Assembly (NCBI RefSeq): GCF_004363045.1
Contig: NZ_SNYJ01000007.1
Coordinates: forward strand, 1-64,000
Reading direction: 5' to 3'
Source: Aureibacillus halotolerans
Lineage (GTDB): Bacteria; Bacillota; Bacilli; Bacillales; DSM-28697
DNA length: 64,000 bases
Position numbers and translations under genes: made by a program. Positions 1 to 9,724 of this stretch are shown here, piece after piece. Every line of letters starts with the position of its first letter. Position 1 is the first letter of the stretch. Under the pieces are notes generated by a model, which saw nothing but the letters and a program-made list of their open reading frames with translations, made no database searches and was not told the origin of the DNA.

Positions 1-23
1 ATGGCTTGCGGACCTCCATAGCC

Positions 24-177
24 GTCGAATCTCGTCGTTGTCTAGCGACTGCGCTGCTCGTGTAGAAAAGCCTACACTGCGCTGCTCGCTGCGTCTACGC
101 CTAGAGCTTCTCGGCTCTGGAGGTCCTCGCCATTGCCTTTTATTTGGGGAAGGTAGCCAATGGCTTGCGGATCTCCA
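24..177. repeat. 154-bp direct repeat, copy 1
   Basis: This stretch recurs almost unchanged at 333-486, a shift of 309 bp, with only a handful of substitutions. It contains small inverted repeats: GTGTAG pairing with CTACAC across a short loop, and AGAGC pairing with GCTCT. Its right end (from about 117) can fold back imperfectly on the CCAATGG-containing segment near 158-177. Positions 1-20 look like the tail of a further copy cut by the window edge. It has no coding potential that I trust. A dispersed intergenic repeat of the REP or MITE kind is the likely class, which is inference. Confidence 0.8.
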
Positions 178-205
178 TAGCCGTCGAATCTAAAGCATAG
201 ATAAG

Positions 206-329
206 CTCAGACTGAATGAAAACGTTTGTCTTTCGAGACGCGAAGCCTTAGGAGGCGCGGAGTTGCCATAAGGGCAATGAGCACCGGATAAGGCAAAGCA
301 ACGAAGAAAGCGAGCGTTTCTCATCAGGC
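206..329. repeat. structured GC-rich intergenic element between the two direct repeats
   Basis: This GC-rich block lies between the two 154-bp repeats. It contains compact hairpins: GCCT-tagg-AGGC near 245-256 and TTGCC-ataag-GGCAA near 264-278. Imperfect flanking arms run near 219-236 and 300-320 (ACGTTTGTCTTTC against GAAAGCGAGCGTTT). It resembles a multi-hairpin dispersed repeat rather than a gene. Only one copy is visible in this window, so its repeat status is inferred from its form. Confidence 0.45.
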
Positions 330-332
330 TGT

Positions 333-486
333 GTCGAATCTCGTCGTTGTCTAGCGACAGCGCTGCTCGTGTAGAAAAGCCTACACTGCGCTGCTCGCTG
401 CGTCGACGCCTAGAGCTTCTCGGCTCTGAAGGTCCTCGCCATTGCCTTTTATTTTGGGAAGGAAACCAATGGCTTGCGGATCTCCA
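333..486. repeat. 154-bp direct repeat, copy 2
   Basis: Second copy of the element at 24-177, in the same orientation and differing at only a few positions. It keeps the GTGTAG/CTACAC hairpin and the AGAGC/GCTCT hairpin. From 487 to 688 there is AT-richer sequence in which I see no gene; it leads to the ribosome binding site of the small membrane protein gene. Confidence 0.8.
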
Positions 487-688
487 AGGCGATTTTGGCT
501 TTGGACGTCCGCGCCATTGCTTTTAAAATGAATCATCACAACAATTGTTCATATAAGTCGGCTACATTATCTATGGATGGTTGTCTGAATGGACTTGTAG
601 GTGAGCTTCTTATAAAAATGTTTAAATGAAACCTGGACGAGTGTCTCAGAAGACATTGAGCAAATTTAAATAGAGGAGGTTGCTTGTT

Positions 689-943
689 GTGGGCACGATG
701 TTAGTCATTCAACTGCTAATATTTTTGCTTATCATTGCAATCTTTGTGTTATCACCTAAAATGCGGAAGGGATCCATGAAGGAACGAAAGATTGTACAGT
801 GTAATATCGCTATGAGTGTTGCTGTGCTGTTGCTTTTTCTCTCATTCTTTAATGAATTAGGGTGGATGGTTTTCGGTAGCTCATTTTTGCTCTTACTGAC
901 AAGCTTTAGCGCACAATTAAGAGTCAGGCGGCAACAGCATTGA
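689..943 (+). CDS. small hypothetical membrane protein with two hydrophobic segments
   Basis: The protein is about 84 residues. I chose the GTG start at 689 because GAGGAGGT at 673-680 lies 8 bases upstream; the more upstream in-frame TTG at 680 overlaps that site, and an ATG at 698 is another option. One hydrophobic stretch lies near the N-terminus (VIQLLIFLLIIAIFVL). A basic loop (KMRKGSMKERK) follows, and then a second hydrophobic region of about 30 residues containing LLLFLSFF and FLLLLTSF. The tail is basic (RVRRQQH). I do not recognise a family. It sits where Bacillus genomes usually carry sucD, just before dprA. Function unknown; a small integral membrane protein is the most that can be said. 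Confidence 0.6.
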   Translation: MGTMLVIQLLIFLLIIAIFVLSPKMRKGSMKERKIVQCNIAMSVAVLLLFLSFFNELGWMVFGSSFLLLLTSFSAQLRVRRQQH

Positions 944-1064
944 CCATCACACGATTTATTTGGTCTTAATATTTATGGATAAGAGAGTGAATGCTCTTGA
1001 AGCAAATGGCTATGTGCCGCGATTTACATCCTTAAATACTCTCATTATAAGAGGGGGTTAGTGT

Positions 1065-1955
1065 TTGAAATTAGCAACGAAAAGAGAACGCTTACTATTG
1101 TTGCATCATGGGCTTCAAGGTCAATGGAAGCCTTTGAAACGTGCGTTCGATGTTGATGAAGACCTCAATATCATCTTCAAAATGTCACCCTCAGAACTTG
1201 CTGCCTCTCTTCAATTGTCCCCAGCATTTGCCTCTTCACTCCATTCATTCATCTTGCGTACGTCACCGACAGAACTTGAAGAAGCCTATGCGAAAGAAGC
1301 TATCGAAGCCATTACGTTGTTTGATGACTTGTATCCCTTCCTCTTAAAGCATATATATGATCCTCCGTGGGTGTTGTATGTAAAGGGTACGCCGTCATTG
1401 CTGAACGCACAACGCCCCACCTTGGCTGTTGTCGGATCGCGTAAGCCTTCTAGTGACTGCTTGCCGTCGTTAGAAACCGTATTGCCTCCGTTAGTCAAGG
1501 CAGGTTACTGTATCGTTAGCGGTCTCGCCTTTGGAGCGGATCGGATGGCGCACGACATCACGTTAGCCCATCATGGCGTCACGTTTGCTGTCCTTGGGGG
1601 AGGTTTCTCACATCTCTATCCAAAAGAGCACAAACCGTTAGCTGAGGCCATCACCGCCCAGGGGTTGCTTATTAGTGAATACCCTCCCCATACAACTGTA
1701 CAACGTTGGCATTTTCCGGCAAGAAATCGGATCGTGAGCGGATTATCTAATGGCGTGCTCATTGCTGAAGCAAAAGAGAAAAGCGGTACGTTAATTACGG
1801 CGCGTGTTGCGATGGAGCAAAACCGAGATGTGTTTGTGCTCCCGGGTTCCGTTCACCATGCAAAAGCACGTGGAAGCAATCGCCTTATTCAGGACGGAGC
1901 AATCCCTGTAATCGAAGCGGAAGACATTGAATTGCACTGTCATCTTTCAGGTTGA
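1065..1955 (+). CDS. dprA: DNA processing protein DprA (Smf)
   Basis: DprA binds incoming single-stranded DNA during natural transformation and loads RecA on it. The 296-residue length matches Bacillus Smf. An N-terminal helical region (about 1-95) precedes the Rossmann-like DprA fold. Visible signatures are VVGSRKPS (122-129), SGLAFGADRMAHD (152-164), the glycine turn VLGGGFSHLYP (176-186), and FPARNRIVSGLS with SGTLITARVAMEQNRDVFVLPGS (240-262). The start is a TTG with AGAGGGGG about 7 bases upstream. The gene precedes topA, as in other Bacillaceae. Identification is firm; whether the strain is naturally competent cannot be told from here. Confidence 0.95.
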   Translation: MKLATKRERLLLLHHGLQGQWKPLKRAFDVDEDLNIIFKMSPSELAASLQLSPAFASSLHSFILRTSPTELEEAYAKEAIEAITLFDDLYPFLLKHIYDPPWVLYVKGTPSLLNAQRPTLAVVGSRKPSSDCLPSLETVLPPLVKAGYCIVSGLAFGADRMAHDITLAHHGVTFAVLGGGFSHLYPKEHKPLAEAITAQGLLISEYPPHTTVQRWHFPARNRIVSGLSNGVLIAEAKEKSGTLITARVAMEQNRDVFVLPGSVHHAKARGSNRLIQDGAIPVIEAEDIELHCHLSG

Positions 1956-1968
1956 TTTGGGCTATTGT

Positions 1969-1998
1969 TTGACAAAACATAGATAGATCATTAATAAT
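1969..1998 (+). promoter_or_regulatory. sigma-A-type promoter for topA
   Basis: A perfect TTGACA box at 1969-1974 is followed after 18 bases by AATAAT (5 of 6 to TATAAT) at 1993-1998. The site lies in the dprA-topA gap, about 45 bases before the topA start. This suggests topA has its own promoter, as expected for a gene that responds to supercoiling. It was found by eye. Confidence 0.6.
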
Positions 1999-2042
1999 AG
2001 GGAAGATTTTAATCTAAACCTCTTTGGGGGGAACTGAAGTTT

Positions 2043-4118
2043 ATGGCAGATTACCTTGTCATCGTGGAATCGCCTGCAAAGGCGAAGACCATTGAAAAAT
2101 ACTTAGGCAAAAAATACAAAGTTAAAGCATCTATGGGACATGTGCGCGATCTGCCCAAAAGTCAAATGGGCGTTGACGTAACGGCTCATTTCGAACCCAA
2201 ATATATTACTATACGCGGCAAAGGTCCTGTATTGAAAGATTTAAAAACCGCCGCAAAAAAAGCGAAAAAAATCTATCTTGCAGCTGACCCGGATCGCGAA
2301 GGGGAAGCCATTGCCTGGCATTTGGCTCACAGCTTAAACATTGATGAAACAAGTGCTTGTCGCGTCGTTTTTAATGAAATTACGAAAGAGGCCGTAAAGG
2401 AATCATTTAAACATCCAAGGGCAATCAATATGAATCTCGTTGATTCACAGCAGGCACGACGAATTCTTGATCGATTGGTTGGCTATAATATCTCACCATT
2501 GCTCTGGAAAAAAGTGAAAAAGGGCTTAAGTGCAGGGCGTGTTCAATCTGTAGCTGTTCGCCTGATCATTGAACGTGAAAATGAAATTAAAGCGTTCAAT
2601 CCTGAAGAATATTGGACGATCCCAGCGCAAATGAAAAAGGGAAACAAGGAATTTGAAGCTAATTTTTGTGGGTATGGAGGCAAAAAGCAACCGTTGTCTA
2701 CACGCGAGGACGTCGATGCTGTCTTAGCGAAAATGGATGGCGATGAAATGCTCGTCTCTTCTGTCTCAAAAAAGGAGAGACGCCGCAACCCTGCTCCTCC
2801 ATTTACGACATCGTCCCTGCAGCAGGAGGCTGCGCGCAAGCTGAATTTCCGTGCTAAAAAGACAATGATGCTCGCTCAGCAACTCTATGAGGGGATTGAT
2901 CTTGGAAAGGAAGGGACAGTCGGTTTAATCACGTATATGCGTACGGACTCTACTCGTATTTCGAATACAGCCCTTGAGGAAGTAAAAAATTACGTTGAAG
3001 AGACCTATGGCAAAGAGTATGCTTATAACCGTCCTGTTTCAAAGGGAAAATCCGAGAAAACACAAGATGCTCACGAAGCCGTGAGACCAACAGCTACTAT
3101 GCGAGCGCCATCAGAGCTCAAAAAGTATCTAAAGCGAGACCAACTTCGTTTGTATAAACTCATTTGGGAACGTTTTGTGGCCAGTCAAATGGCTCCTGCT
3201 GTAATGGACACGATGTCTGTCGATATGACAAACAATGATGTTGTGTTTAGAGCGACAGGCTCAAAAGTTAAATTTCCAGGCTTTATGAAAGTATATGTAG
3301 AAGGAAATGATGACAATACGAAGGAAGAAGATCGGATTTTACCTCCTTTAGAAGAAGGGGACAAAGTGTCCACTTCCGACATAGATCCAAAACAACACTA
3401 CACACAACCGCCTCCTCGCTACACAGAGGCGAGACTTGTAAAAACGTTAGAGGAGCTAGGTATAGGCCGTCCTTCAACCTTTGCTCCAACGCTCGATACC
3501 ATCCAACGTCGTAATTATGTAGCACTTGACAATAAACGCTTTATTCCTACGGAGCTTGGCGAAATTGTACTCGATCTCATTCTAGAGTTTTTCCCGCAAA
3601 TCATTGATGTGAACTTCACGGCAGAAATGGAAAGAAGCCTCGATGACATTGAAGAAGGCGGAAAAGAGTGGGAAAAGGTCATTGATCAATTTTATCAAGA
3701 CTTTGAAAAACGACTTTTAGTCGCTGAAAAGGAAATGCAGGAAGTTGAAATTGAAGATGAGCCAGCTGGCATTGATTGTGATAAATGTGGATCGCCGATG
3801 GTCATAAAAATGGGACGTTACGGCAAGTTTATGGCTTGCTCCAACTTTCCGGACTGTCGAAATACGAAACCAATCGTTAAAGAAATAGGTGTCCCTTGCC
3901 CAACCTGTAAAGAAGGTCAGATTGTAGAACGTAAAAGTAAAAAAGGTCGCATTTTTTACGGCTGCGATCGCTTTCCGGAATGCGAATTTATTTCGTGGGA
4001 TAAACCAATATCAAGACCATGTCCAAAATGTGAATCCCTGCTTGTGGAAAAGAAAATTAAAAAAGGCAAGCAAATTCAATGTACAAGCTGTGATTACAAA
4101 GAAGAGCCTCAAGAGTAG
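2043..4118 (+). CDS. topA: DNA topoisomerase I (type IA)
   Basis: TopA relaxes negative supercoils by cutting one strand through a 5'-phosphotyrosyl link. The 691-residue protein has the usual order. The Toprim domain at the N-terminus includes [17 protein letters not shown] and [14 protein letters not shown] with its acidic metal ligands. The catalytic segment [14 protein letters not shown] places the nucleophile at Tyr298. Three C-terminal four-cysteine zinc ribbons begin [16 protein letters not shown] and [10 protein letters not shown]-rich ribosome binding site (GGGGGGA) precedes the ATG. Length and all motifs are normal for Bacillus. trmFO follows after 21 bases and is probably co-transcribed. 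Confidence 0.98.
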   Translation: MADYLVIVESPAKAKTIEKYLGKKYKVKASMGHVRDLPKSQMGVDVTAHFEPKYITIRGKGPVLKDLKTAAKKAKKIYLAADPDREGEAIAWHLAHSLNIDETSACRVVFNEITKEAVKESFKHPRAINMNLVDSQQARRILDRLVGYNISPLLWKKVKKGLSAGRVQSVAVRLIIERENEIKAFNPEEYWTIPAQMKKGNKEFEANFCGYGGKKQPLSTREDVDAVLAKMDGDEMLVSSVSKKERRRNPAPPFTTSSLQQEAARKLNFRAKKTMMLAQQLYEGIDLGKEGTVGLITYMRTDSTRISNTALEEVKNYVEETYGKEYAYNRPVSKGKSEKTQDAHEAVRPTATMRAPSELKKYLKRDQLRLYKLIWERFVASQMAPAVMDTMSVDMTNNDVVFRATGSKVKFPGFMKVYVEGNDDNTKEEDRILPPLEEGDKVSTSDIDPKQHYTQPPPRYTEARLVKTLEELGIGRPSTFAPTLDTIQRRNYVALDNKRFIPTELGEIVLDLILEFFPQIIDVNFTAEMERSLDDIEEGGKEWEKVIDQFYQDFEKRLLVAEKEMQEVEIEDEPAGIDCDKCGSPMVIKMGRYGKFMACSNFPDCRNTKPIVKEIGVPCPTCKEGQIVERKSKKGRIFYGCDRFPECEFISWDKPISRPCPKCESLLVEKKIKKGKQIQCTSCDYKEEPQE

Positions 4119-4139
4119 TTTGTAAGGAGAGAGTACCCA

Positions 4140-5447
4140 ATGAGTGAAAAAAAAGTACATGTTATCGGTGCTGGTCTCGCGGGAAGTGAAGCGGCTTGGC
4201 AATTAGCCAAGCGCGGCATTTCTGTCGTATTACATGAGATGCGTCCAGTGAAACAGACCCCAGCACACCATACAGATAAATTTGCAGAGCTAGTTTGTAG
4301 CAACTCTCTGCGCGCCAATGCATTGACAAATGCAGTCGGTGTATTAAAAGAAGAAATGCGCTTGCTTGATTCCGTTATTGTTTCGGCAGCAGATGCCAGT
4401 TCAGTTCCAGCCGGTGGCGCCTTAGCTGTTGACCGTCATGAATTTGCTGCTCGCGTCACGCAACAAGTCAAAGAACACCCACTCGTCACCGTCGTTTCAG
4501 AAGAGGTTCAGTCCATACCAGATGGTCCAACAATTGTAGCTACAGGGCCACTTACGTCTGAGGCGTTTGGATCGTCACTACGTGCTCTGACTGGCGAAGA
4601 GGATTTATACTTTTTTGATGCCGCAGCACCTATTCTTGAAAAAGACTCCATTGATCTTGAGAAAGTCTATTTAAAATCACGCTATGATAAAGGTGAAGCG
4701 GCATACTTAAATTGCCCTATGACGGAAGACGAATTCAATCGCTTTTACGACGCCCTTATCGCTGCGGAAACTGTTCCAGTGAAGGAATTTGAAAAAGAAA
4801 TCTTCTTTGAAGGCTGTATGCCTGTTGAAGTGATGGCAAACCGAGGACGTCAAACGCTGTTGTTCGGCCCGATGAAACCGGTTGGTCTAGAGGATCCAAA
4901 AACCGGCAAACGACCTTTTGCTGTCGTACAGTTGCGTCAGGATGATGCGGCAGGAACACTTTACAATATTGTCGGTTTTCAGACACATATGAAATGGGGC
5001 CCTCAAAAAGAGGTGCTGCGCCTGATTCCAGGATTGGAAAACGCTGAAATTGTCCGCTATGGCGTTATGCACCGCAATACATTTATTAATTCTCCTAAGC
5101 TATTAAAAGCGACCTACCAATATAAAGACCGTGATGATTTGTTTTTTGCCGGCCAAATGACAGGTGTGGAAGGGTATGTAGAGTCTGCTGCCTCCGGGCT
5201 CGTTGCAGGCATCAATGCAGCGCGTCTTGTCCAAGGAGAAGAACCTATCATTATGCCAACAAATACGGCAATGGGAAGTCTAGCAAATTATATTACGTCT
5301 GCTGATTCAACGAATTTTCAGCCGATGAACGTTAACTTTGGTCTTTTCCCTTCGTTAGAAACACGGATAAAAAATAAGCAAGAACGGAACCAAGCGATTG
5401 CCGAACGTGCACTGGAGTCAATTCAGAATTTTGAATTAATCCGATGA
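4140..5447 (+). CDS. trmFO: tRNA (uracil-54-C5)-methyltransferase, folate/FAD-dependent
   Basis: TrmFO (formerly Gid) uses methylenetetrahydrofolate and reduced FAD to make ribothymidine at position 54 of tRNA. The 435-residue protein opens with the FAD-binding dinucleotide fold [19 protein letters not shown] (8-26). Cys53 ([10 protein letters not shown]) and Cys226 (FFEGCMPVE) fall exactly at the positions of the catalytic cysteines known from the B. subtilis enzyme. The C-terminal [16 protein letters not shown] is the usual FAD-contacting segment. GGAGAG upstream of the ATG is the ribosome binding site. It lies between topA and xerC, as in Bacillus. Confidence 0.97.
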   Translation: MSEKKVHVIGAGLAGSEAAWQLAKRGISVVLHEMRPVKQTPAHHTDKFAELVCSNSLRANALTNAVGVLKEEMRLLDSVIVSAADASSVPAGGALAVDRHEFAARVTQQVKEHPLVTVVSEEVQSIPDGPTIVATGPLTSEAFGSSLRALTGEEDLYFFDAAAPILEKDSIDLEKVYLKSRYDKGEAAYLNCPMTEDEFNRFYDALIAAETVPVKEFEKEIFFEGCMPVEVMANRGRQTLLFGPMKPVGLEDPKTGKRPFAVVQLRQDDAAGTLYNIVGFQTHMKWGPQKEVLRLIPGLENAEIVRYGVMHRNTFINSPKLLKATYQYKDRDDLFFAGQMTGVEGYVESAASGLVAGINAARLVQGEEPIIMPTNTAMGSLANYITSADSTNFQPMNVNFGLFPSLETRIKNKQERNQAIAERALESIQNFELIR

Positions 5448-5454
5448 TTATGGA

Positions 5455-5484
5455 TTGCATAGCACTTTGAAAGTATGGTACTAT
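5455..5484 (+). promoter_or_regulatory. possible promoter for the xerC-hslVU-codY operon
   Basis: TTGCAT at 5455-5460 and TACTAT at 5479-5484 are separated by 18 bases, within the 68-base gap before xerC. The match is modest (3 of 6 and 4 of 6). It is listed because a promoter ahead of codV (xerC) is known in B. subtilis. Confidence 0.25.
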
Positions 5485-5515
5485 TTGATTGCCTTCTATC
5501 TAGCGAGGTGAAAAA

Positions 5516-6430
5516 ATGTTCACCAATGTACACCAATGCAAAAATGAGGTTGATCAGTTTCTAACATATCTTCGTGTAGAGAAGCTTTATTCCACTCATA
5601 CGTTGACAAACTATGAGAAAGATATTGCACAGTTTGTTCAGTATATGGAGCAGCAACAGACCGAAACGTTTGCTGCTGTTTCCTATGCAGACGTAAGAGC
5701 GTATTTAACGATCCTTTATCGAAAAAATTATGCTAGAAAAACGGTCGCTCGTAAAATGTCTGCGCTACGTAGTCTCTACCATTTTCTGATGAGAGAATCC
5801 CTGGTCACCGAAAACCCTTTTGTGTTTTCTCATATTCCAAAGGCAGAGCGAAAACTGCCTCAATTTCTATATGAGAAAGAATTGAATCAACTTTTTTTGG
5901 TTTCAGATCAATCAACGGAACTCGGACAGAGAAATCAAGCATTGCTCGAATTGTTGTATGCAACAGGAATTCGTGTCTCAGAATGCATAGGAATTAATTT
6001 AGAAGACATTGATTTCTCAGTGGAAGCTGTTTTGATCAGAGGAAAAGGTCGTAAAGAACGCTTTGTCCCATTTGGAAGTTTTGCTCATGAAGCGTTACGC
6101 ATGTATTTGAATGAAGGTAGACCAATACTGTTAGAAAAAGCTCCCCAGGCATCCAGTGCCCTTTTTTTGAATCATCGAGGAGGAAGGCTCTCTGACAGGT
6201 CAGTACGTGAAGTATTAAACAAACTTGTTCAAGAGGCTGCCCTCCATATACATATTAGTCCGCACACATTGAGGCATACGTTTGCAACTCATATGTTAAA
6301 TGAAGGAGCCGATCTAAGATCCGTTCAGGAATTGCTTGGGCACAAAAACCTTTCGACAACACAAATGTACACTCATGTGACAAAAGATCGGTTGCGCCAG
6401 GTCTATCAACATACCCATCCCCGTGCGTAA
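5516..6430 (+). CDS. xerC: tyrosine recombinase XerC (CodV)
   Basis: XerC acts with XerD at the dif site to resolve chromosome dimers. The 304-residue protein has an N-terminal core-binding domain (about 10-95) and a catalytic domain. All catalytic residues are visible: Arg153 (ATGIRVSE), Lys177 ([12 protein letters not shown]), His250 and Arg253 ([10 protein letters not shown]), His276 (LLGHKNLS) and the nucleophile Tyr285 (TQMYTHV). GAGGTG lies upstream of the ATG. Its location as the first gene before hslV-hslU-codY matches codV of B. subtilis, which argues for a housekeeping Xer recombinase and against a phage or transposon integrase. Confidence 0.96.
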   Translation: MFTNVHQCKNEVDQFLTYLRVEKLYSTHTLTNYEKDIAQFVQYMEQQQTETFAAVSYADVRAYLTILYRKNYARKTVARKMSALRSLYHFLMRESLVTENPFVFSHIPKAERKLPQFLYEKELNQLFLVSDQSTELGQRNQALLELLYATGIRVSECIGINLEDIDFSVEAVLIRGKGRKERFVPFGSFAHEALRMYLNEGRPILLEKAPQASSALFLNHRGGRLSDRSVREVLNKLVQEAALHIHISPHTLRHTFATHMLNEGADLRSVQELLGHKNLSTTQMYTHVTKDRLRQVYQHTHPRA

Positions 6431-6450
6431 CAAGATTAGGAGGGACTCAA

Positions 6451-6993
6451 TTGGAACACGCCTTTCATGCAACGACAATTTTTGCGATACACCATAACGG
6501 AGAAGCAGCGATGTCCGGTGATGGGCAGGTCACTTTTGGAAATGCAGTCGTCATGAAGCATACGGCAAGAAAAGTGAGAAAGCTTCATAATGGCCGTGTT
6601 TTGGCCGGATTTGCCGGATCAGTTGCAGACGCTTTTACGCTGTATGACTTATTTGAGAACAGCTTGGAAGAGTATCAAGGCAATTTGCAACGAGCCAGTG
6701 TTGAGCTTGCAAAGGAATGGCGGTCAGACAAAGTGCTTCGCCGTCTTGAAGCGATGCTAATCGTGATGGACAAATCGAATTTGTTTCTAGTTTCAGGTAC
6801 TGGAGAAGTGATTGAGCCAGATGATGGCATTCTGGCGATTGGATCTGGTGGGAATTATGCACTCTCAGCGGGTAGAGCGTTAAAGACGTATGCGCCACAG
6901 TTAAGTGCTGAGGAAATTGCTCATGCAGCGCTAAAAACAGCTGGGCAGATTTGTGTGTACACAAATGATCAAGTGATTCTCGAAACGCTATAA
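6451..6993 (+). CDS. hslV: ATP-dependent protease proteolytic subunit HslV (ClpQ/CodW)
   Basis: HslV forms the double-hexamer proteolytic core capped by the HslU ATPase. The 180-residue protein shows the family core [53 protein letters not shown] and [15 protein letters not shown]-like segments. It starts at a TTG with AGGAGGG 7 bases upstream. The N-terminus reads M-E-H-A-F-H-A-T-T, so the family Thr is residue 8. The Ser at position 2 described as the nucleophile in B. subtilis CodW is absent here. An active enzyme would need processing to expose Thr8, or would use another arrangement. hslU follows after about 160 bases. Confidence 0.95.
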   Translation: MEHAFHATTIFAIHHNGEAAMSGDGQVTFGNAVVMKHTARKVRKLHNGRVLAGFAGSVADAFTLYDLFENSLEEYQGNLQRASVELAKEWRSDKVLRRLEAMLIVMDKSNLFLVSGTGEVIEPDDGILAIGSGGNYALSAGRALKTYAPQLSAEEIAHAALKTAGQICVYTNDQVILETL

Positions 6994-7154
6994 CGTTTCA
7001 CGATTAGTCTTTCATTCCTTTCAGATGAAATGTTCGTAAAATGGTAACATAATGGGGCTGTTTTTTTGTTTATTAAGGGAAAACAGCTTATTATTAGGTT
7101 TTCTAACTTTCGTACAGAAACGCAGAGAAGGAAGAATAAGGAGGATGCCAATCT

Positions 7155-8558
7155 ATGCAACAATCTCTCACTCCAAGACAAATTGTAGAAAAGCTTGATC
7201 AATTTATTGTAGGTCAAAAACATGCCAAAAAAGCGGTGGCTGTCGCTTTGCGGAATCGTTATCGAAGGAGTTTAGTGGAAGAGACCATTCGCGAAGAAAT
7301 TGTCCCGAAAAACATTTTGATGATTGGTCCTACTGGTGTCGGGAAAACAGAAATCGCTCGAAGATTAGCGAAGCTCATCGGTGCACCTTTTGCAAAGGTA
7401 GAAGCTACAAAATTCACCGAGGTTGGGTATGTTGGTCGTGATGTTGAATCGATGGTGAGAGATTTAGTTGAAAGTGCGGTTCGCATCGTCCGTGAAGAAA
7501 AGGTCATCAGTGTCCAAGACAAAGCGCTTGAGCAAGCAAATCAACGAATTGTTGACCTGCTGATCCCGACAAAAAAGCAACAGCAAGCTTACAAAAATCC
7601 GCTTGAGATGCTTTTTGGACAGTCGGCATCTGAAGATGATGAACATGATGATGATCAACAACAGGAAAAAATGGACAAAAAGCAGCAACGTCAACAAATT
7701 GAGCAAAAGCTTTTGCTTGGTGAGTTAGAAGATCATGTGATTACAATTGAGCTTGAAGAACAGCAAGCATCAATGTTTGACATGCTTCAAGGAACGGGTA
7801 TGGAGCAAATGGGCATGAACATGCAAGACGCGCTTGGAAGCATGATGCCTAAGAAATCAAAAAAGAAAAAACTTCCTGTATCTGAGGCAAGACCATATCT
7901 TATTCAAGAAGAAGCTCAAAAATTAATCGATATGGACGATGTAATACAAGAAGCGATTCAACGTGTCGAAAGTATGGGAATGATTTTCATTGACGAGATT
8001 GACAAAATATCCGGCAAAGGTGGCCATGGTGGTGCAGACGTATCCAGAGAAGGCGTTCAACGAGACATTCTTCCAATCGTAGAAGGATCAACCGTTGTTA
8101 CGAAGCATGGGCCTGTGAAGACGGACCATATTTTGTTTATTGCGGCAGGTGCTTTTCACATGAGCAAGCCTTCAGATTTAATCCCCGAGCTTCAAGGGCG
8201 ATTCCCGATTCGTGTTGAACTGTCTAATTTGACGGAGGATGATTTTTATCGCATTCTTATTGAGCCGGATCATGCCCTTCTTCGCCAATACAAGGCATTA
8301 ATTCAAGCTGAAGGTATAAACGTTGAATTTTCAGACGATGCTATTCGTAAGATCGCTTCGATCGCTGCGAAAGTCAACCAGGAGACAGACAATATCGGTG
8401 CAAGACGTTTGCATACCATTTTGGAAAAGCTCCTTGAAGATGTGTTGTTTGAAGCGCCGGAGATCACACTGGAGACAATTGAAATCACGCCAGCCTATGT
8501 GGATGAAAAATTGTCAGAAATCGTTAAGAATCGTGATCTGAGTCAATATATTTTATAA
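7155..8558 (+). CDS. hslU: ATP-dependent protease ATPase subunit HslU (ClpY/CodX)
   Basis: HslU is the AAA+ unfoldase that feeds substrates to HslV. In its 467 residues are Walker [10 protein letters not shown] (58-66), the pore loop GYVG (91-94), and a charged intermediate (I) domain rich in Asp, Gln and Lys (about 110-245). Walker [10 protein letters not shown] (276-284) and sensor-2 GARRLHT follow, and the conserved C-terminal tail is [15 protein letters not shown] lies 10 bases before the ATG. codY follows after 21 bases. The 160-base gap from hslV holds only a short GAAACG/CGTTTC hairpin at 6980-6999 and no second gene. Confidence 0.97.
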   Translation: MQQSLTPRQIVEKLDQFIVGQKHAKKAVAVALRNRYRRSLVEETIREEIVPKNILMIGPTGVGKTEIARRLAKLIGAPFAKVEATKFTEVGYVGRDVESMVRDLVESAVRIVREEKVISVQDKALEQANQRIVDLLIPTKKQQQAYKNPLEMLFGQSASEDDEHDDDQQQEKMDKKQQRQQIEQKLLLGELEDHVITIELEEQQASMFDMLQGTGMEQMGMNMQDALGSMMPKKSKKKKLPVSEARPYLIQEEAQKLIDMDDVIQEAIQRVESMGMIFIDEIDKISGKGGHGGADVSREGVQRDILPIVEGSTVVTKHGPVKTDHILFIAAGAFHMSKPSDLIPELQGRFPIRVELSNLTEDDFYRILIEPDHALLRQYKALIQAEGINVEFSDDAIRKIASIAAKVNQETDNIGARRLHTILEKLLEDVLFEAPEITLETIEITPAYVDEKLSEIVKNRDLSQYIL

Positions 8559-8579
8559 GAACCAAGGAGGAAATCAAAA

Positions 8580-9359
8580 ATGAATTTACTAGACAAAACT
8601 AGAGGGATTAACGCAATGCTACAAAAGGCTGCTGGTCGGCCGGTAAACTTTCGCGACATGGCGGAGACACTTCAAGAAGTGATTCAAGCAAACATCTTTG
8701 TTGTTAGCCGCAGAGGAAAGCTGCTTGGGTATTCTATCAATACGGAAATTGAAAACGATCGAATGAAATCGATCATCAGTGACCGTCAATTTCCTGAAGA
8801 GTATACAAATCGTTTGTTTAATGTAACAGAAACGTCTTCCAATCTTGATGTGGATAGCGAATACACAGCTTTCCCGATTGAAAATAAAGAGTTGTTTAAG
8901 AATGGTTTAACGACGATCGTTCCTATTATTGGTGGCGGTGAGCGCCTAGGGACACTTATTCTTGCTCGCTTAAGTGATTCGTTTGCAGACGATGATTTAA
9001 TTTTGGCTGAGTATGGCGCAACAGTTGTTGGCATGGAGATCCTGCGAGAAAAAGGCGAAGAGATTGAAGAAGAAGCGAGAAGCAAAGCGGTTGTTCAAAT
9101 GGCGATTTCTTCACTATCCTATAGTGAGCTTGAAGCCATTGAACATATTTTCGAAGAATTAAATGGCAATGAAGGCTTACTTGTCGCAAGTAAGATTGCT
9201 GACCGTGTAGGTATTACACGTTCGGTCATTGTTAATGCTCTCCGTAAGCTTGAAAGCGCAGGCGTTATAGAATCTCGCTCTCTTGGTATGAAAGGGACAT
9301 ACATTAAAGTCTTGAACAATAAATTCTTACATGAGCTAGAAAAATTAAAAGCAAATTAA
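8580..9359 (+). CDS. codY: GTP- and branched-chain-amino-acid-sensing repressor CodY
   Basis: CodY represses starvation and motility genes when GTP and isoleucine, leucine or valine are plentiful. The 259-residue protein has an N-terminal GAF ligand domain in which Arg61, Thr96 and Phe98 match the B. subtilis branched-chain-amino-acid contacts. A linker helix follows, and then a winged helix-turn-helix at about 202-226 ([20 protein letters not shown]). AAGGAGG precedes the ATG. It is the last gene of its operon and sits directly upstream of fla/che, which CodY controls in B. subtilis. Confidence 0.98.
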   Translation: MNLLDKTRGINAMLQKAAGRPVNFRDMAETLQEVIQANIFVVSRRGKLLGYSINTEIENDRMKSIISDRQFPEEYTNRLFNVTETSSNLDVDSEYTAFPIENKELFKNGLTTIVPIIGGGERLGTLILARLSDSFADDDLILAEYGATVVGMEILREKGEEIEEEARSKAVVQMAISSLSYSELEAIEHIFEELNGNEGLLVASKIADRVGITRSVIVNALRKLESAGVIESRSLGMKGTYIKVLNNKFLHELEKLKAN

Positions 9360-9380
9360 TTTTATAGACTCAACTTTCAC

Positions 9381-9510
9381 ACGCTCGCTTTCATACAAGT
9401 GCATCATCGACTCAAAAAGACTTCGTCGTGATTTCTTCTATGCCGCAGGAGTCTCGCTAGTGGCATCTTTTCATGATGGCCACTAGGTATGATGTGACAT
9501 GAATAAAAAC
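9381..9510 (+). repeat. dispersed module A (copy next to codY)
   Basis: This segment shares a core with 37541-37645 (complement), 61832-61985 and 62509-62605. The shared parts are CATCATCGACTCA, CTTCGTCGTGATTTCTT, a GCCGC...TAGTGGC hairpin and, in the 37.5-kb copy only, an ATGATGTGACATGAAT end. It is not coding. Here it precedes module B, while in two of the other places it follows it. Confidence 0.65.
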
Positions 9511-9511
9511 G

Positions 9512-9650
9512 CAGAAACAAAACTCAGCATAGTCAACATACGTAGACTCCTGCGGGAACAGCGCGAGCTGAAGATCCCGCAGGAAAGCAAAACTCCGAGG
9601 AAGCTGAAGCCGTGCCCGAGGAAAGCGAAGTATTTTGACGAAGCGTTCGT
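9512..9650 (+). repeat. dispersed structured element B, copy 1
   Basis: About 110-140 bp, repeated at 37656-37795 (complement) and 62369-62508. The outer arms GTCAACATAC (9532-9541) and GTATTTTGAC (9630-9639) pair with one mismatch. Inside is a perfect 9-bp hairpin, CCTGCGGGA (9549-9557) with TCCCGCAGG (9575-9583). Its loop carries a nested AGC-GCGA-GCT hairpin with a GNRA-type tetraloop. A further segment (AAGCTGAAGCCGTGCCCG) follows. It lies between codY and its terminator. Confidence 0.8.
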
Positions 9651-9674
9651 GATTTATAAATTATAGAAAAATGA

Positions 9675-9724
9675 TAAAAACTGCTTTACTCGTCATGAAT
9701 ACGACGGGTAAAGCAGTTTTTTGT
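9675..9724. terminator. strong terminator after codY
   Basis: AAAACTGCTTTACTCGTC (9677-9694) pairs with GACGGGTAAAGCAGTTTT (9703-9720), with one U-G pair, and is followed by more T. The A run on the left makes it look bidirectional. It separates the xerC-codY operon from fla/che. Confidence 0.85.

Noticed and set aside
24-486. CRISPR array
   Set aside because: Only two long copies (154 bp), 309 bp apart, with no short regular repeats or cas genes.
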